A DNA stretch of 43,757 bases, taken from the IMG/VR virus record IMGVR_UViG_3300046010_009046, positions 1 to 43,757 of that record, one strand, 5' to 3'. The notes under the pieces are model-generated. The model saw only the letters and a list, made by a program, of their open reading frames with translations. It was not told the origin of the DNA and searched no databases. The stretch's first letter is position 1, and every line of letters begins with the position of its first letter. This DNA is from a virus. Position numbers and translations under genes: made by a program. This document shows, piece after piece, positions 8,294 to 16,295 of the stretch.

Positions 8294-9328
8294 ATGACTT
8301 TATCGATTGACACAAAATATATTCGACTCCTTTCGACTCGTTTGAGAAATTTCAAACAGAAGAAAGAAGGGCTTTATAATTTTTCTTGCCCGATCTGTGG
8401 CGACTCAAAGAAGAATATGACAAAAGCCAGAGGCTATGCATATTCTAAGACAAACGAATTGTTCTACAGGTGTCATAACTGTGGAGCAAGTCTAAATTTC
8501 GGAAACTTCATTAAAACTATCGATCCATACCTACACAAAGAGTATGTTTTCGAAAGATATAAATCTGGAAAAATTAATACCGTAAACGAAAATCTACAGA
8601 AAGTACAGCTATCAAAACCTAAATTTGATACGGTCGAGAAAAAGAAATATTTCGAAGATGCCGAATGGGTAGATAAACTTCCCACAGGTCATTTTTGTTT
8701 AGAGTATGTTAAAGCGAGAAAAATTCCTGCTGAACATTATAATAAATTTCTGTTCACTTCTAATTATGAAAAATTCATTGAAAGTTTAGTTCCTGATCAT
8801 GGGAAAGAGTTTATTCCTAAAGACGCTAGACTAGTTATTCCTTTTTATGACGAATATGGTGATTTAGATGCTGTGTCAGGTAGGTCTCTTGAAAATGGAG
8901 ACTACAAACTTCGATATATGACCATGAGAACCAATGAGTCAAAGAAGAAGCTGATTTATGGTTTGGACAGGGTTGATCTTTCCAAGAAGGTTTTTATCGT
9001 TGAAGGTCCTATTGATAGTTTGTTTTTAGATAATTGTGTAGCTTCATGTGATTCTGATCTCATCAACACCAAGGAACTTCTTAAAACTTCGGATTCTGTT
9101 TTGATTTTTGATAATCAGCCTAGAAACAAAGAACTTTTAAAAATTATGGAAAATGCAGTAAATAAAGGATATGATATTGTCATTTGGCCTAATGACATTG
9201 AAGGAAAAGACATTAATGAAATGGTTATGTCCGGTAAGACAAAAGAGGACATTCAAACAATTATAAGTAAGAATACTTTCAACGGAATAACCGCAGCAAT
9301 GAAATTTAATTTATGGAAAAGGATTTAA
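8294..9328 (+). CDS. 61: DNA primase, T4 gp61-like
   Basis: A 344-residue protein, close to the 342 of T4 gp61. An N-terminal zinc-binding domain has CPICGDSKK (Cys32, Cys35) and FYRCHNCGA (Cys60, Cys63). KARGYAYSK, YVKARKIP, RLVIPFYDEYG and the TOPRIM-like FIVEGPIDSLFLDN (about 231-244) align with gp61 from memory. It should make RNA primers for lagging-strand synthesis with a gp41-type helicase, which is not in the window. I see no ribosome site before the ATG, which lies 15 bases past the terminator stem. Confidence 0.88.
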   Translation: MTLSIDTKYIRLLSTRLRNFKQKKEGLYNFSCPICGDSKKNMTKARGYAYSKTNELFYRCHNCGASLNFGNFIKTIDPYLHKEYVFERYKSGKINTVNENLQKVQLSKPKFDTVEKKKYFEDAEWVDKLPTGHFCLEYVKARKIPAEHYNKFLFTSNYEKFIESLVPDHGKEFIPKDARLVIPFYDEYGDLDAVSGRSLENGDYKLRYMTMRTNESKKKLIYGLDRVDLSKKVFIVEGPIDSLFLDNCVASCDSDLINTKELLKTSDSVLIFDNQPRNKELLKIMENAVNKGYDIVIWPNDIEGKDINEMVMSGKTKEDIQTIISKNTFNGITAAMKFNLWKRI

Positions 9329-9329
9329 T

Positions 9330-10016
9330 ATGAAAGTTGATATAATTAGTTATTCACAGCCTTATAAGAAATTTTATGACGAAACTAACTTGTCCACAAT
9401 GACGGATTTGATTAGTTACTGTGCTAGAGTTTCTAATCCAAAAAATCAAGGAAACAAGGATACGGCAGAAAAACTAATTCGTTATTTGGTTAGTAATAAG
9501 CATTGGAGTCCGCTTGAAATGGTAAGCCTGTGTCTTGAGATTGAAACGACAAGAGATATCGCTCGTCAAATTTTGAGGCATCGTTCGTTTTCTTTTCAAG
9601 AATACAGTCAAAGATATGCAGACCCAACAAAAGATCTTTCTTTCATTCTAAGAGAGTGTAGATTTCAAGACCCAAAAAATCGACAGAACAGCGTAGAAAA
9701 AAATGGCACTTTGGGTCATGCTATGATTGAAGAAGAATGGATGAATAAACAGAAAGAACTTATTGTCCACGCAAATGAGATTTATTCGTGGGCTATCGCA
9801 AATGGAATTGCAAAGGAACAAGCTAGATCAGTATTACCCGAAGGTAATATTGTATCTCGCCTATATGTGAACGGAACACTTCGCTCATGGATTCATTTTA
9901 TCGAACTGAGAAGCGGGAATGGAACTCAGAAAGAACATAAAGAAGTAGCCTTAGCTTGTGCTAAAGTTATTTCTGAAGTTTTCCCAATGGCAGATGAATT
10001 TGTATCAAAAGAATAA
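9330..10016 (+). CDS. thyX: FAD-dependent thymidylate synthase ThyX
   Basis: A 228-residue protein with RHRSFSFQEYSQRY at 83-96, a form of the ThyX signature RHRxxSxxxxSxR. Other family elements are HWSPLEMVSLCLEIETTRDI and WIHFIELRSGNGTQKEHKEV near the C-terminus. The enzyme makes dTMP from dUMP using methylene-tetrahydrofolate and NADPH through FAD. It sits between primase and ribonucleotide reductase genes, as expected for phage dNTP supply. T4 itself uses a ThyA-type enzyme (td), so ThyX is a difference from T4. Confidence 0.93.
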   Translation: MKVDIISYSQPYKKFYDETNLSTMTDLISYCARVSNPKNQGNKDTAEKLIRYLVSNKHWSPLEMVSLCLEIETTRDIARQILRHRSFSFQEYSQRYADPTKDLSFILRECRFQDPKNRQNSVEKNGTLGHAMIEEEWMNKQKELIVHANEIYSWAIANGIAKEQARSVLPEGNIVSRLYVNGTLRSWIHFIELRSGNGTQKEHKEVALACAKVISEVFPMADEFVSKE

Positions 10017-10032
10017 AACGGAGAAAAAATTA

Positions 10033-11988
10033 ATGGATACACCACACAATATTAAGATAGATTACTCAAGAGACAGTTTATTTGATGAATTGGGTATAAA
10101 AAGACTTAAAGAAAGTTATATGAGAGAAGAAGAAAAATCTCCTCAAGAAAGGTTTGCGTATGTTTCAAATAAATTCTCAAGTAATTCTGAACATGCTCAA
10201 AGATTGTATGAATATAGCAGCAAGCATTGGCTTTCTTATTCTACTCCTATTCTTTCTTTTGGTCGCACTAAGCGTGGGATGCCTATTAGTTGTTTCTTGC
10301 CTTATCTTGATGATTCCGCAGAGGGTCTTGTCGACACTCTTTCCGAAGTAAATTGGCTTTCGATGTTGGGTGGTGGGATTGGAATTGGAGTCGGTATTCG
10401 TTCATCTGATGAAAAATCGGTAGGTGTAATGCCCCATCTGAAAACTTACGATGCTTCTTCTTTGGCATATAGACAGGGGACTACTCGTAGGGGTTCTTAT
10501 GCAGCATATCTTGATATTAGTCATCCTGATATCGAAATCTTTCTTGATATGCGTAAACCAACTGGCGACCAAAACATGAAAGCTTTGAATCTGCATCATG
10601 GAATCAACATTACAGACGATTTTATGCAGATTATTGAAAATTGTATGAGAGATCCACAAGCAGATGATTCTTGGCATTTGAGAGATCCACATTCCGGTGT
10701 AATCAAGGATACTGTTTCTGCAAGGGAACTTTGGCAAAGAATTCTAGAAATTCGAATTCAAACAGGAGAGCCTTATCTTCATTTTATTGATACAAGCAAT
10801 AAATATTTGCCTGAATTTCAGAAAAAATTAGGATTGTCGGTTAAACAATCGAATCTTTGTTCTGAGATCGTTCTTCCCACAGACAAATATAGAACAGCGG
10901 TTTGTTGTTTGTCTTCAGTGAATATTGAGTATTACGATGAATGGAAAGACAATCCCCTATTCCTACAAGACATAGCAGAGATGTTGGACAACGTTCTTGA
11001 GTATTTCATCAATAATGCTCCAGACACTATTCAAAGAGCAAAGTATTCCGCATATAGAGAAAGAAGTATTGGAATCGGTGCTTTAGGGTTTCATGCATAC
11101 CTTCAGAAAAAAGGTGTGCCATTTGAATCTGCTATCGCCAAATCTATAAATATGAAAATATTCAAAAATATTAGAAAGGCATTAGATGAAGCTAATAGAA
11201 AATTGGGATTGGAAAGAGGTGAAGCGCCGGATATACAAAGTGATATTATTATCGAGAATGGTTCTGGTGATACCTTTAAGTATAATTCTTCTGATATTAT
11301 TTCTATTATTAGAGACGGTGAAAAAATTGATATCCGCGCTTTTTCCGTGATTGAAGGGGATATTCTAAACGAGGTAAATGTAGTAAAAGTCACTAAACAA
11401 GAATTCTCTGGTAGACGTTTTTCCCATCTTACGGCGATAGCACCTAACGCATCAAGTAGTATTATCATGGGCAATACTTCTCCTTCTGTTGAACCTTATC
11501 GCGCCAATGCTTATCGTCAAGACACTCTTTCGGGTTTTTACTTGAATAAAAATAAGTATTTGGATGCCATTATTACAAAAAAAGCCGAAGAAAAAGGTGT
11601 ACGATGGTATGATGAAGTTTGGTCGTCGATTATCGCGAATGATGGCTCTGTACAGCATTTGGATTTTCTTGACGAATACACTAAAGATGTTTTTAAAACC
11701 TCCATGGAAATCGATCAGCGATGGGTTGTAGAACACGCTGCTGATAGACAAGAATACATTGATCAAGCTCAGTCTATTAATTTGTTTTTTAGACCTGATG
11801 CGAATGTTTCCTATCTTCATGCCTGTCATTTCTTGGCATGGAAAAGGGGCTTGAAGACTCTCTACTATTGCCGAAGCGAAAAGTTAGCTAAAGCAGATAA
11901 AATTTCTAGAAAAATAGAAAGAAAAATTATTGAAGAATTGGATATGAAATCCATTGCTGACGGCGACGAATGTTTAGCCTGTCAGTAA
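10033..11988 (+). CDS. nrdA: Ribonucleotide reductase class I, large subunit
   Basis: A 651-residue protein; ATG at 10033 has GGAG nine bases upstream. Active-site elements are NLCSEI (Asn274, Cys276, Glu278), the cysteines in TAVCCLSSVN (291-292) and SCFLP (Cys87), plus GMPISCF, QGTTRRGSYAAYLDISHPDI and PNASSSIIMGNTSPSVEPYR. The C-terminus ends ECLACQ, a reducible Cys pair. Only about 65 residues precede the core, so no ATP-cone activity domain fits. Between GEAPD and RRFSHL there are 60 residues (11233-11412) where relatives I recall have a few. NrdB follows after one small gene. It reduces ribonucleoside diphosphates to deoxy forms. Confidence 0.92.
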   Translation: MDTPHNIKIDYSRDSLFDELGIKRLKESYMREEEKSPQERFAYVSNKFSSNSEHAQRLYEYSSKHWLSYSTPILSFGRTKRGMPISCFLPYLDDSAEGLVDTLSEVNWLSMLGGGIGIGVGIRSSDEKSVGVMPHLKTYDASSLAYRQGTTRRGSYAAYLDISHPDIEIFLDMRKPTGDQNMKALNLHHGINITDDFMQIIENCMRDPQADDSWHLRDPHSGVIKDTVSARELWQRILEIRIQTGEPYLHFIDTSNKYLPEFQKKLGLSVKQSNLCSEIVLPTDKYRTAVCCLSSVNIEYYDEWKDNPLFLQDIAEMLDNVLEYFINNAPDTIQRAKYSAYRERSIGIGALGFHAYLQKKGVPFESAIAKSINMKIFKNIRKALDEANRKLGLERGEAPDIQSDIIIENGSGDTFKYNSSDIISIIRDGEKIDIRAFSVIEGDILNEVNVVKVTKQEFSGRRFSHLTAIAPNASSSIIMGNTSPSVEPYRANAYRQDTLSGFYLNKNKYLDAIITKKAEEKGVRWYDEVWSSIIANDGSVQHLDFLDEYTKDVFKTSMEIDQRWVVEHAADRQEYIDQAQSINLFFRPDANVSYLHACHFLAWKRGLKTLYYCRSEKLAKADKISRKIERKIIEELDMKSIADGDECLACQ

Positions 11989-12015
11989 TTTAAATTGAAA
12001 ATAGAGGTTTATAAT

Positions 12016-12198
12016 ATGGACTTTTTGGATACATTTGCATTTTTTTCGTTATACCCAAAAGATTTAAATTTATTGTCATTCATGATTGGTATGTTATTTG
12101 GATCGACTATGTGGAGACACCAATCCGCTAGATGGGCCGCTATATACTTCATCATCATTGCAACATATTATTTCACGAAACACACTTATAACTTGTAA
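12016..12198 (+). CDS. Small membrane protein between nrdA and nrdB
   Basis: A 60-residue protein; ATG at 12016 has AGAGG eight bases upstream and is preferred to an in-frame TTG at 11995. It has hydrophobic segments at about 13-27 and 40-56 (WAAIYFIIIATYYF). No family recognised. It lies inside the nucleotide operon, but nothing in its sequence ties it to nucleotide metabolism. Confidence 0.6.
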   Translation: MDFLDTFAFFSLYPKDLNLLSFMIGMLFGSTMWRHQSARWAAIYFIIIATYYFTKHTYNL

Positions 12199-12211
12199 AG
12201 AGAACAGATAT

Positions 12212-13207
12212 ATGACTAGAAAGAAAAATTTAAATTTGATGGATGAAAGAATGGAATTTAGACCATTCAGTTATCCGTGGGCATATGAAGCATGGTTGAA
12301 ACATGAGCAGATTCATTGGCTACACACAGAAATTCCTATGTTGGAAGATATCAAAGACTGGAAGAATAGATTAACTAAAGAAGAAAAACAGTTTCTGACT
12401 CATATTTTCCGTTTCTTTACTCAAGGCGACATTGACGTTGCCGGGGGATATGTAAAGAATTATCTCCCCCACTTCAAACAACCAGAAGTTCGTATGATGC
12501 TTCTCGGATTTGCTGCTAGAGAAGCTTTACATATTGCTGCTTATTCGCATCTGATTGAAACTCTCGGATTACCCGACACTATGTACAATCAATTTGTCGA
12601 ATATGAAGCCATGAAGCATAAGCATGAGTATGTTACAAGCATCTCAGAGGAAAACACCACAAAGGAAGATACAGCTAAACATATTGCTGTGTTTTCTGCT
12701 TTTACTGAAGGTATGCAACTCTTTAGTTCTTTTATTATGCTTCTCAATTTTCCTAGAAATGGCCTGATGAAAGCTATGGGGCAATATATCACTTGGTCGA
12801 TTGTTGACGAAACTATTCACGCAGTGTCGATGATTAAACTTTTCCGAACATACATCGAAGAGAATAAAGAAATTTGGAATGACCAATTGAAATCTCAACT
12901 CTATATCATAGCCGAAGAGATGGTAAAATTGGAGGATAAATTTATTGATTTGGCTTTCGAAATGGGTGATCAAAAAAATCTATCCAAAGAAGATGTAAAG
13001 AAGTACATCAGATATATTGCTGACAGACGATTGATTAGTCTTGGTTTGAAAGGTATTTTTAAAGTTAAGACCAATCCGCTTCCTTGGGTCGAAGAAATGG
13101 TCAATTCTCCTGTGCATGGTAATTTCTTTGAAAACCGAGTTACTGATTATGCAAAGGGAGCACTTAGCGGATCTTGGGACGATGTGTGGAGTAAAAGTAA
13201 AACTTAA
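12212..13207 (+). CDS. nrdB: Ribonucleotide reductase class Ia, small subunit
   Basis: A 331-residue protein with the full di-iron ligand set: Asp73 (TQGDIDV), Glu104 and His107 (AREALHIAAY), Glu166 (AFTEGMQ), Glu200 and His203 (VDETIHAV). The spacing matches E. coli NrdB. Tyr111 is in the radical tyrosine position, so this is the standard tyrosyl-radical type. ATG at 12212 is chosen because conserved sequence begins soon after it; the upstream extension is read from the membrane-protein gene in another frame. It should pair with NrdA. The stop overlaps the next start (TAATG). Confidence 0.93.
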   Translation: MTRKKNLNLMDERMEFRPFSYPWAYEAWLKHEQIHWLHTEIPMLEDIKDWKNRLTKEEKQFLTHIFRFFTQGDIDVAGGYVKNYLPHFKQPEVRMMLLGFAAREALHIAAYSHLIETLGLPDTMYNQFVEYEAMKHKHEYVTSISEENTTKEDTAKHIAVFSAFTEGMQLFSSFIMLLNFPRNGLMKAMGQYITWSIVDETIHAVSMIKLFRTYIEENKEIWNDQLKSQLYIIAEEMVKLEDKFIDLAFEMGDQKNLSKEDVKKYIRYIADRRLISLGLKGIFKVKTNPLPWVEEMVNSPVHGNFFENRVTDYAKGALSGSWDDVWSKSKT

Positions 13208-13608
13208 TGTGGTTCTATCAAAATAAAGAACTTTCAGAGGAACAAACAGAAGGTTATGTTGGATTTGTTTATCTAATAACAAATCTTCAAAGTGGTAGAA
13301 AATATATTGGGAAGAAACTTTTCACCAAAGCTGGTTATAAAACAGTTAAAGGTAAGAAGAAAAAAATAAGAAAAGTTTCTGATTGGGCTTCATACTATGG
13401 TTCTAATGAAGAATTAAAAAACGAAGTTAAGCTTTTTGGAGAATCTCTTTTCAGGAGAGAGATTCTCCATCTTTGCAAATCAAAAGCTGAATGTTCCTAT
13501 AAAGAAACCTTTGAGATTTTTAATCGTGAATGTCTTCTTTCTAACGATTACTATAATTCATGGGTTTCTGCTAGGATACACAAATCTCATGTGATTAATC
13601 GGTTTTAG
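13207..13608 (+). CDS. GIY-YIG endonuclease of T4-like phages
   Basis: A 133-residue single-domain nuclease. The GIY-YIG elements are GFVYLITN (about 19-26) and KYIGKKLF (32-39); further conserved parts are DWASYYGSNEEL, FRREILHLCKSKAEC and YYNSWVSARIHKSH. This form is common in T4-like aquatic phages and often lies near nucleotide genes; T4 has its GIY-YIG endonuclease II (denA) beside nrdB, though the sequence is not close. Possible roles are host DNA degradation or a former homing enzyme. No separate DNA-binding domain is seen. It overlaps the stop of nrdB by one base and the convergent gene by 14. Confidence 0.8.
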   Translation: MWFYQNKELSEEQTEGYVGFVYLITNLQSGRKYIGKKLFTKAGYKTVKGKKKKIRKVSDWASYYGSNEELKNEVKLFGESLFRREILHLCKSKAECSYKETFEIFNRECLLSNDYYNSWVSARIHKSHVINRF

Positions 13609-14032
13609 AATGATGTACTCTAGACTTTGCTGAATATATGTTTGCATGAGTTCTACAGCAAAACTTTGTAATAGAAGAATTAATATATCTTCCACACCCT
13701 TCCAGTTTACAATATAGATTTATTTCTACTGGCTTTTTCTCTCTAACCTTTTCTTTTTTGTGTTTGAAAGAATTTATTTGTAGATCACTTTTAGTTTCAT
13801 TTATCATTTTTTTCTCGTATTCAAAGGCTTCTTTTTTAGTTTCAAATTCGCCTAGTATTTCATATTTAAACTTTTCGAAATTGTTTTTGACGTATTCGTT
13901 TGATGTGAAGTATAGTTTACCGAAATCTTCTGTTGCCGGGAGATAATTTTTATATCTATATCCTATATAGAACCTTCCTGTTTTTTTCTCAACACACTTG
14001 TAGACATAGGGTAGGGCTTTTGATTCTTGCAT
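13595..14032 (-). CDS. GIY-YIG nuclease with C-terminal zinc-finger-like segment
   Basis: The only minus-strand gene in the window, 145 residues. ATG at 14032 is preceded on its own strand by AAAAGGAGC with nine-base spacing. The N-terminus has the nuclease motifs PYVYKCVEKKTGRFYIGYRY. The C-terminus, CKLEGCGRYINSSITKFCCR followed by THA, looks like a CCCH/C4 zinc element. A nuclease domain plus DNA-binding tail is typical of phage homing endonucleases such as Seg proteins. AATAAATA at 14055-14062 (minus strand) is a one-mismatch T4-type late box. Opposite orientation and convergent overlap suggest a mobile insertion. Confidence 0.75.
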   Translation of the reverse strand: MQESKALPYVYKCVEKKTGRFYIGYRYKNYLPATEDFGKLYFTSNEYVKNNFEKFKYEILGEFETKKEAFEYEKKMINETKSDLQINSFKHKKEKVREKKPVEINLYCKLEGCGRYINSSITKFCCRTHANIYSAKSRVHHSKTD

Positions 14033-14083
14033 ACATCTTTGCTCCTTTTCTTTGTATTTATTTGCGGTCGCAGCATAAAAACT

Positions 14084-14091
14084 TATAAATA
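14084..14091 (+). promoter_or_regulatory. T4-type late promoter box
   Basis: A perfect TATAAATA, the T4 late -10 consensus, 31 bases before the ATG at 14122 and outside any gene. It is the only perfect copy I noticed in the window. It suggests that the 14122 gene group is expressed late with a gp55-like sigma factor. Confidence 0.6.
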
Positions 14092-14121
14092 AAGGTATAC
14101 GAACAACTATTGGAGGCAATA

Positions 14122-14337
14122 ATGCAACAGTCTATCTTTTCCCCAACTTACTTTATTAACTATTGGGTTGACCAAATTCAGAACACCAAACTCGATTCAT
14201 TGGAATATCTTGTTAATGATAAAGAATTTCAGAAGATCGCCAAAAAAGGCATTGAAACACAAACTAAATTCATCAAAGACAATATGCAGTTATTTGATGA
14301 ATACTTATCTTACTCTAAATCTATCTTGAAATTTTAA
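14122..14337 (+). CDS. Small hypothetical helical protein
   Basis: A 71-residue protein with GGAGG at 14112-14116 and five-base spacing to ATG. It is mostly helical and contains FINYWVDQIQNTKL and QTKFIKDNMQLFDEYL. No family recognised; the layout faintly recalls phasin-like helical proteins, but that is weak. It follows a perfect late promoter box, so late and possibly abundant expression is likely. Confidence 0.65.
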   Translation: MQQSIFSPTYFINYWVDQIQNTKLDSLEYLVNDKEFQKIAKKGIETQTKFIKDNMQLFDEYLSYSKSILKF

Positions 14338-14339
14338 TC

Positions 14340-14495
14340 ATGAGAACTCTATTTAATAAATTTAAAACTCTTTTTTTAAAACCATCAAGAGTAAACGGTG
14401 TTGAAAGAGTCGTGAAGGATTATTTGGATAAATCTATAGATATTGTAGATCTAAAAAGACGAATGGAAATTCTAAAATCTAAAGGTATTTTGTGA
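14340..14495 (+). CDS. DUF3563-like micro-protein
   Basis: A 51-residue protein (MRTLFNKFKTLFLKPS... DYLDKSIDIVDLKRRMEIL). The segment YL-D-S-D--DL-RRM matches the short DUF3563 proteins of proteobacteria (consensus about YLA-A-D--DLERRMR). Function unknown. It starts two bases after the previous stop and overlaps the next ATG (TGATG). Confidence 0.55.
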   Translation: MRTLFNKFKTLFLKPSRVNGVERVVKDYLDKSIDIVDLKRRMEILKSKGIL

Positions 14496-14566
14496 TGACT
14501 CTATTTAATTTTATTATGGAAGTTATAAAGGAATACAGAAATACTAGACGTTCTGATTGGTCATGA
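14495..14566 (+). CDS. Possible 23-residue micro-protein
   Basis: An ATG overlapping the previous stop opens a 23-codon frame (MTLFNFIMEVIKEYRNTRRS, then DWS). It begins like the preceding protein (M-TLFN-). It is basic at the end and precedes a terminator. Too short to judge coding status. Confidence 0.35.
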   Translation: MTLFNFIMEVIKEYRNTRRSDWS

Positions 14567-14600
14567 TATCTAAATATAATTAGATTGATCTAATTAAGAC

Positions 14601-14636
14601 AAAAGGCAATCTTTGAAAGAGGGTTGCCTTTTTATT
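14601..14636 (+). terminator. Rho-independent terminator
   Basis: Arms AAAAGGCAA (14601-14609) and TTGCCTTTTT (14624-14633) enclose a 14-base loop and end in a T-rich run. It closes the late mini-operon that starts at 14122. Confidence 0.85.
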
Positions 14637-14654
14637 TGAACGGGAGAGGTTTCT

Positions 14655-14717
14655 ATGAAAAGAGGTAAAACAACTAAACAAAACTTTACCTTGCATACAT
14701 ACCCATATGCAAAGTAG
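14655..14717 (+). CDS. 20-codon leader frame overlapping the next gene
   Basis: ATG follows a strong site (GGGAGAGG at 14643-14649) and encodes MKRGKTTKQNFTLHTYPYAK before TAG. The next frame starts inside it at 14707 without its own ribosome site. Either this is a leader peptide that couples translation, or the two frames form one gene joined by a -1 shift around TATGCAAAGTAG. Confidence 0.45.
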   Translation: MKRGKTTKQNFTLHTYPYAK

Positions 14718-14940
14718 AAAATACACAAAAATTCAAAAGAAAGTCAAAACTTGGAAACCAGTCGTGAAAAATGGTTGGTATATAAAATTTTCACTTTTTC
14801 AGGATGACATTCTAATCTTTTTTATATCAATTTACACTGGTCAGACAATAATAAGATTTTTTTCAAATGAACCTTCTGCTGTAGATTTTGTGAACTACGT
14901 CATCGAACAAGATCCGACCGAAGACTTGACTAAATTCTAA
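14707..14940 (+). CDS. Hypothetical protein, probably the body of the 14655 gene
   Basis: A 77-residue frame reading MQSRKYTKIQKKVKTWKPVV and on to GWYIKFS, IFFISIYTGQTIIRFF and AVDFVNYVIEQDPTEDL. It is probably a small beta/alpha protein; no family name. It has no ribosome site and overlaps the upstream 20-codon frame by 11 bases. A fused reading ...TLHTYPYA-SRKYTKIQ... would look natural, so a frameshift (programmed or a sequence error) is possible. Confidence 0.55.
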   Translation: MQSRKYTKIQKKVKTWKPVVKNGWYIKFSLFQDDILIFFISIYTGQTIIRFFSNEPSAVDFVNYVIEQDPTEDLTKF

Positions 14941-15011
14941 AAAGTTTGCCCAAATGAATGGGCCTCTGTGATAGAATCCTCCATAGGTCAACAAAGGAGG
15001 ATTTTTTTATT

Positions 15012-15596
15012 ATGTTTAGTGAAACCGAGAAAAAAATAATTTTAGAAACAAAAGAGATAATTAAAGAAAAAGTTTCTAAGGAAGTTCTTTTTGAAAAAGA
15101 ATATTTTTCAGAGATGAAACTTTATAACGCAGTATTGAATAAAACTAAAATTTATCTGAGTGGTGGTGCTATATCTTCTATTATTCAAAATACAACTCCT
15201 AAAGATTGGGATCTCTACTTCAGTGATACTCCCTATAGAGATTTGTTGGTTAAACGAACTAATGATAAATTTTATCATTTAGTTAAAATAGAAGAGAATC
15301 ATTATTCTGACGATGTTAATGCAAAAAATCCAAATGCTATTACTATGACAGATGATATTTCTTTCGTATTAATTCACTCAGGAGCAATTGAAGAAATTAA
15401 GAAGACATTCGACTATGTTCATTGTACAAGCCATTATGACATCATGGAAGATAAGCTTTTTATCTCACCTTTACAATTTAGGTGTATGAAGGAAAAACTT
15501 CTTGTTCCAAATAAACCAGAAGAACAAATCAAAGAATGGAGACGAGCTAAGTTTCTGAGTAAAGGCTATAAAGAAGCTAGTTTGGAACAACTGTGA
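15012..15596 (+). CDS. Nucleotidyltransferase-like phage protein
   Basis: A 194-residue protein; AAAGGAGG lies 11 bases before ATG at 15012. The segment IYLSGGAISSIIQNTTPKDW, followed by DLYF, has the GG...DWDLYF arrangement of the pol-beta-like nucleotidyltransferase fold (GG loop and DxD metal pair). Downstream, DDISFVLIHSG and FDYVHCTSHYD suggest the third acidic residue region. Such proteins are frequent in large phages. The substrate is unknown; nucleotide transfer to a tRNA, protein or small molecule is possible. A small GCCC/GGGC hairpin (14948-14963) lies between the previous stop and this gene. Confidence 0.65.
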   Translation: MFSETEKKIILETKEIIKEKVSKEVLFEKEYFSEMKLYNAVLNKTKIYLSGGAISSIIQNTTPKDWDLYFSDTPYRDLLVKRTNDKFYHLVKIEENHYSDDVNAKNPNAITMTDDISFVLIHSGAIEEIKKTFDYVHCTSHYDIMEDKLFISPLQFRCMKEKLLVPNKPEEQIKEWRRAKFLSKGYKEASLEQL

Positions 15597-15820
15597 AAAA
15601 TTCTTTATCAAACTATATACCCGTATTTGAGAAAAGAGTTGACTACATTAAAAAGAGAATAAAAGAGGAATTACAGAAAAACAAAAATGATAGAAATAGG
15701 AAACTTCTTAAACACCTTTTTGCAGAAATCAAAAAACTGAAAAAGACTGTTAAAGAAGTGAAAAAAGAACATGCTAAAAAATGTCCTCATTGTGGAAAGG
15801 AAATAGAAAATGAACTTTGA
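15593..15820 (+). CDS. Lysine-rich coiled-coil protein with C-terminal CxxC
   Basis: A 75-residue, strongly basic, helical protein starting with GTG in a four-base overlap with the previous stop (GTGA). The C-terminus KKCPHCGKEIENEL has one CxxC pair, half of a zinc ribbon, so dimeric zinc binding is possible. No family recognised. Confidence 0.6.
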   Translation: MKNSLSNYIPVFEKRVDYIKKRIKEELQKNKNDRNRKLLKHLFAEIKKLKKTVKEVKKEHAKKCPHCGKEIENEL

Positions 15821-16295
15821 AGAACAAAACAGTAGTCTCATAAGACACGCAAGAGCCGAATTTCGCGCTGCTGGGTGGACCGATGATGATGATGAATTTA
15901 AAGACGATATGCAAAAAATGATTTGTGATGATGTTCTCGATCTTTTGGTAGCCTTTTCGATACAGGGGCATTCAGGCACTACAGCATCTTACGCTATTAA
16001 TCTTTTTAAAACACTTGCGAGTTTTGAGCCTATCGTTCCCCTCACAGGCGAAGATTGGGAATGGGTTAATGTTGCAGATGGTGTATTTCAAAACAAACGA
16101 TGCAGTCGCGTATTTAAGCAAACTGGCCGATTTAACGGGCAGGCATATGATATTGAAGGTATTGTTTTTTATGAATGGTGTAAAGACGAAAATGGAGTTC
16201 CTTACAAATCACATTTCACTTCAAAAGAAAGTCAAGTTCCAGTAACTTTCCCTTACATACCAAAAACCCAATACAAGGAGTATGTAGATGAATAA
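15810..16295 (+). CDS. Conserved phage protein of unknown function
   Basis: A 161-residue acidic protein. Conserved-looking parts are LIRHARAEFRAAGW, DVLDLLVAFSIQGHSGTTAS, IVPLTGEDWEW and QNKRCSRVFK. I recall this combination (QGHSG..., PLTGEDWEW, NKRCSxVFK) from unrelated phages of many hosts, always unassigned. It overlaps both neighbours by a few bases, so it is part of one translation unit. Confidence 0.7.
   Translation: MNFEEQNSSLIRHARAEFRAAGWTDDDDEFKDDMQKMICDDVLDLLVAFSIQGHSGTTASYAINLFKTLASFEPIVPLTGEDWEWVNVADGVFQNKRCSRVFKQTGRFNGQAYDIEGIVFYEWCKDENGVPYKSHFTSKESQVPVTFPYIPKTQYKEYVDE

Noticed and set aside
9958-10032. A longer NrdA start at 9958
   Set aside because: It would overlap the conserved end of ThyX, and ATG 10033 has an ideal GGAG site with conserved sequence after it.
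12086-12211. A longer NrdB start at 12086
   Set aside because: The extension lies in the membrane-protein gene in another frame and has no NrdB-like sequence; ATG 12212 fits the family.
14948-14963. GCCC/GGGC hairpin as a terminator
   Set aside because: The stem is only four pairs and no T run follows. It may be a minor mRNA end structure.
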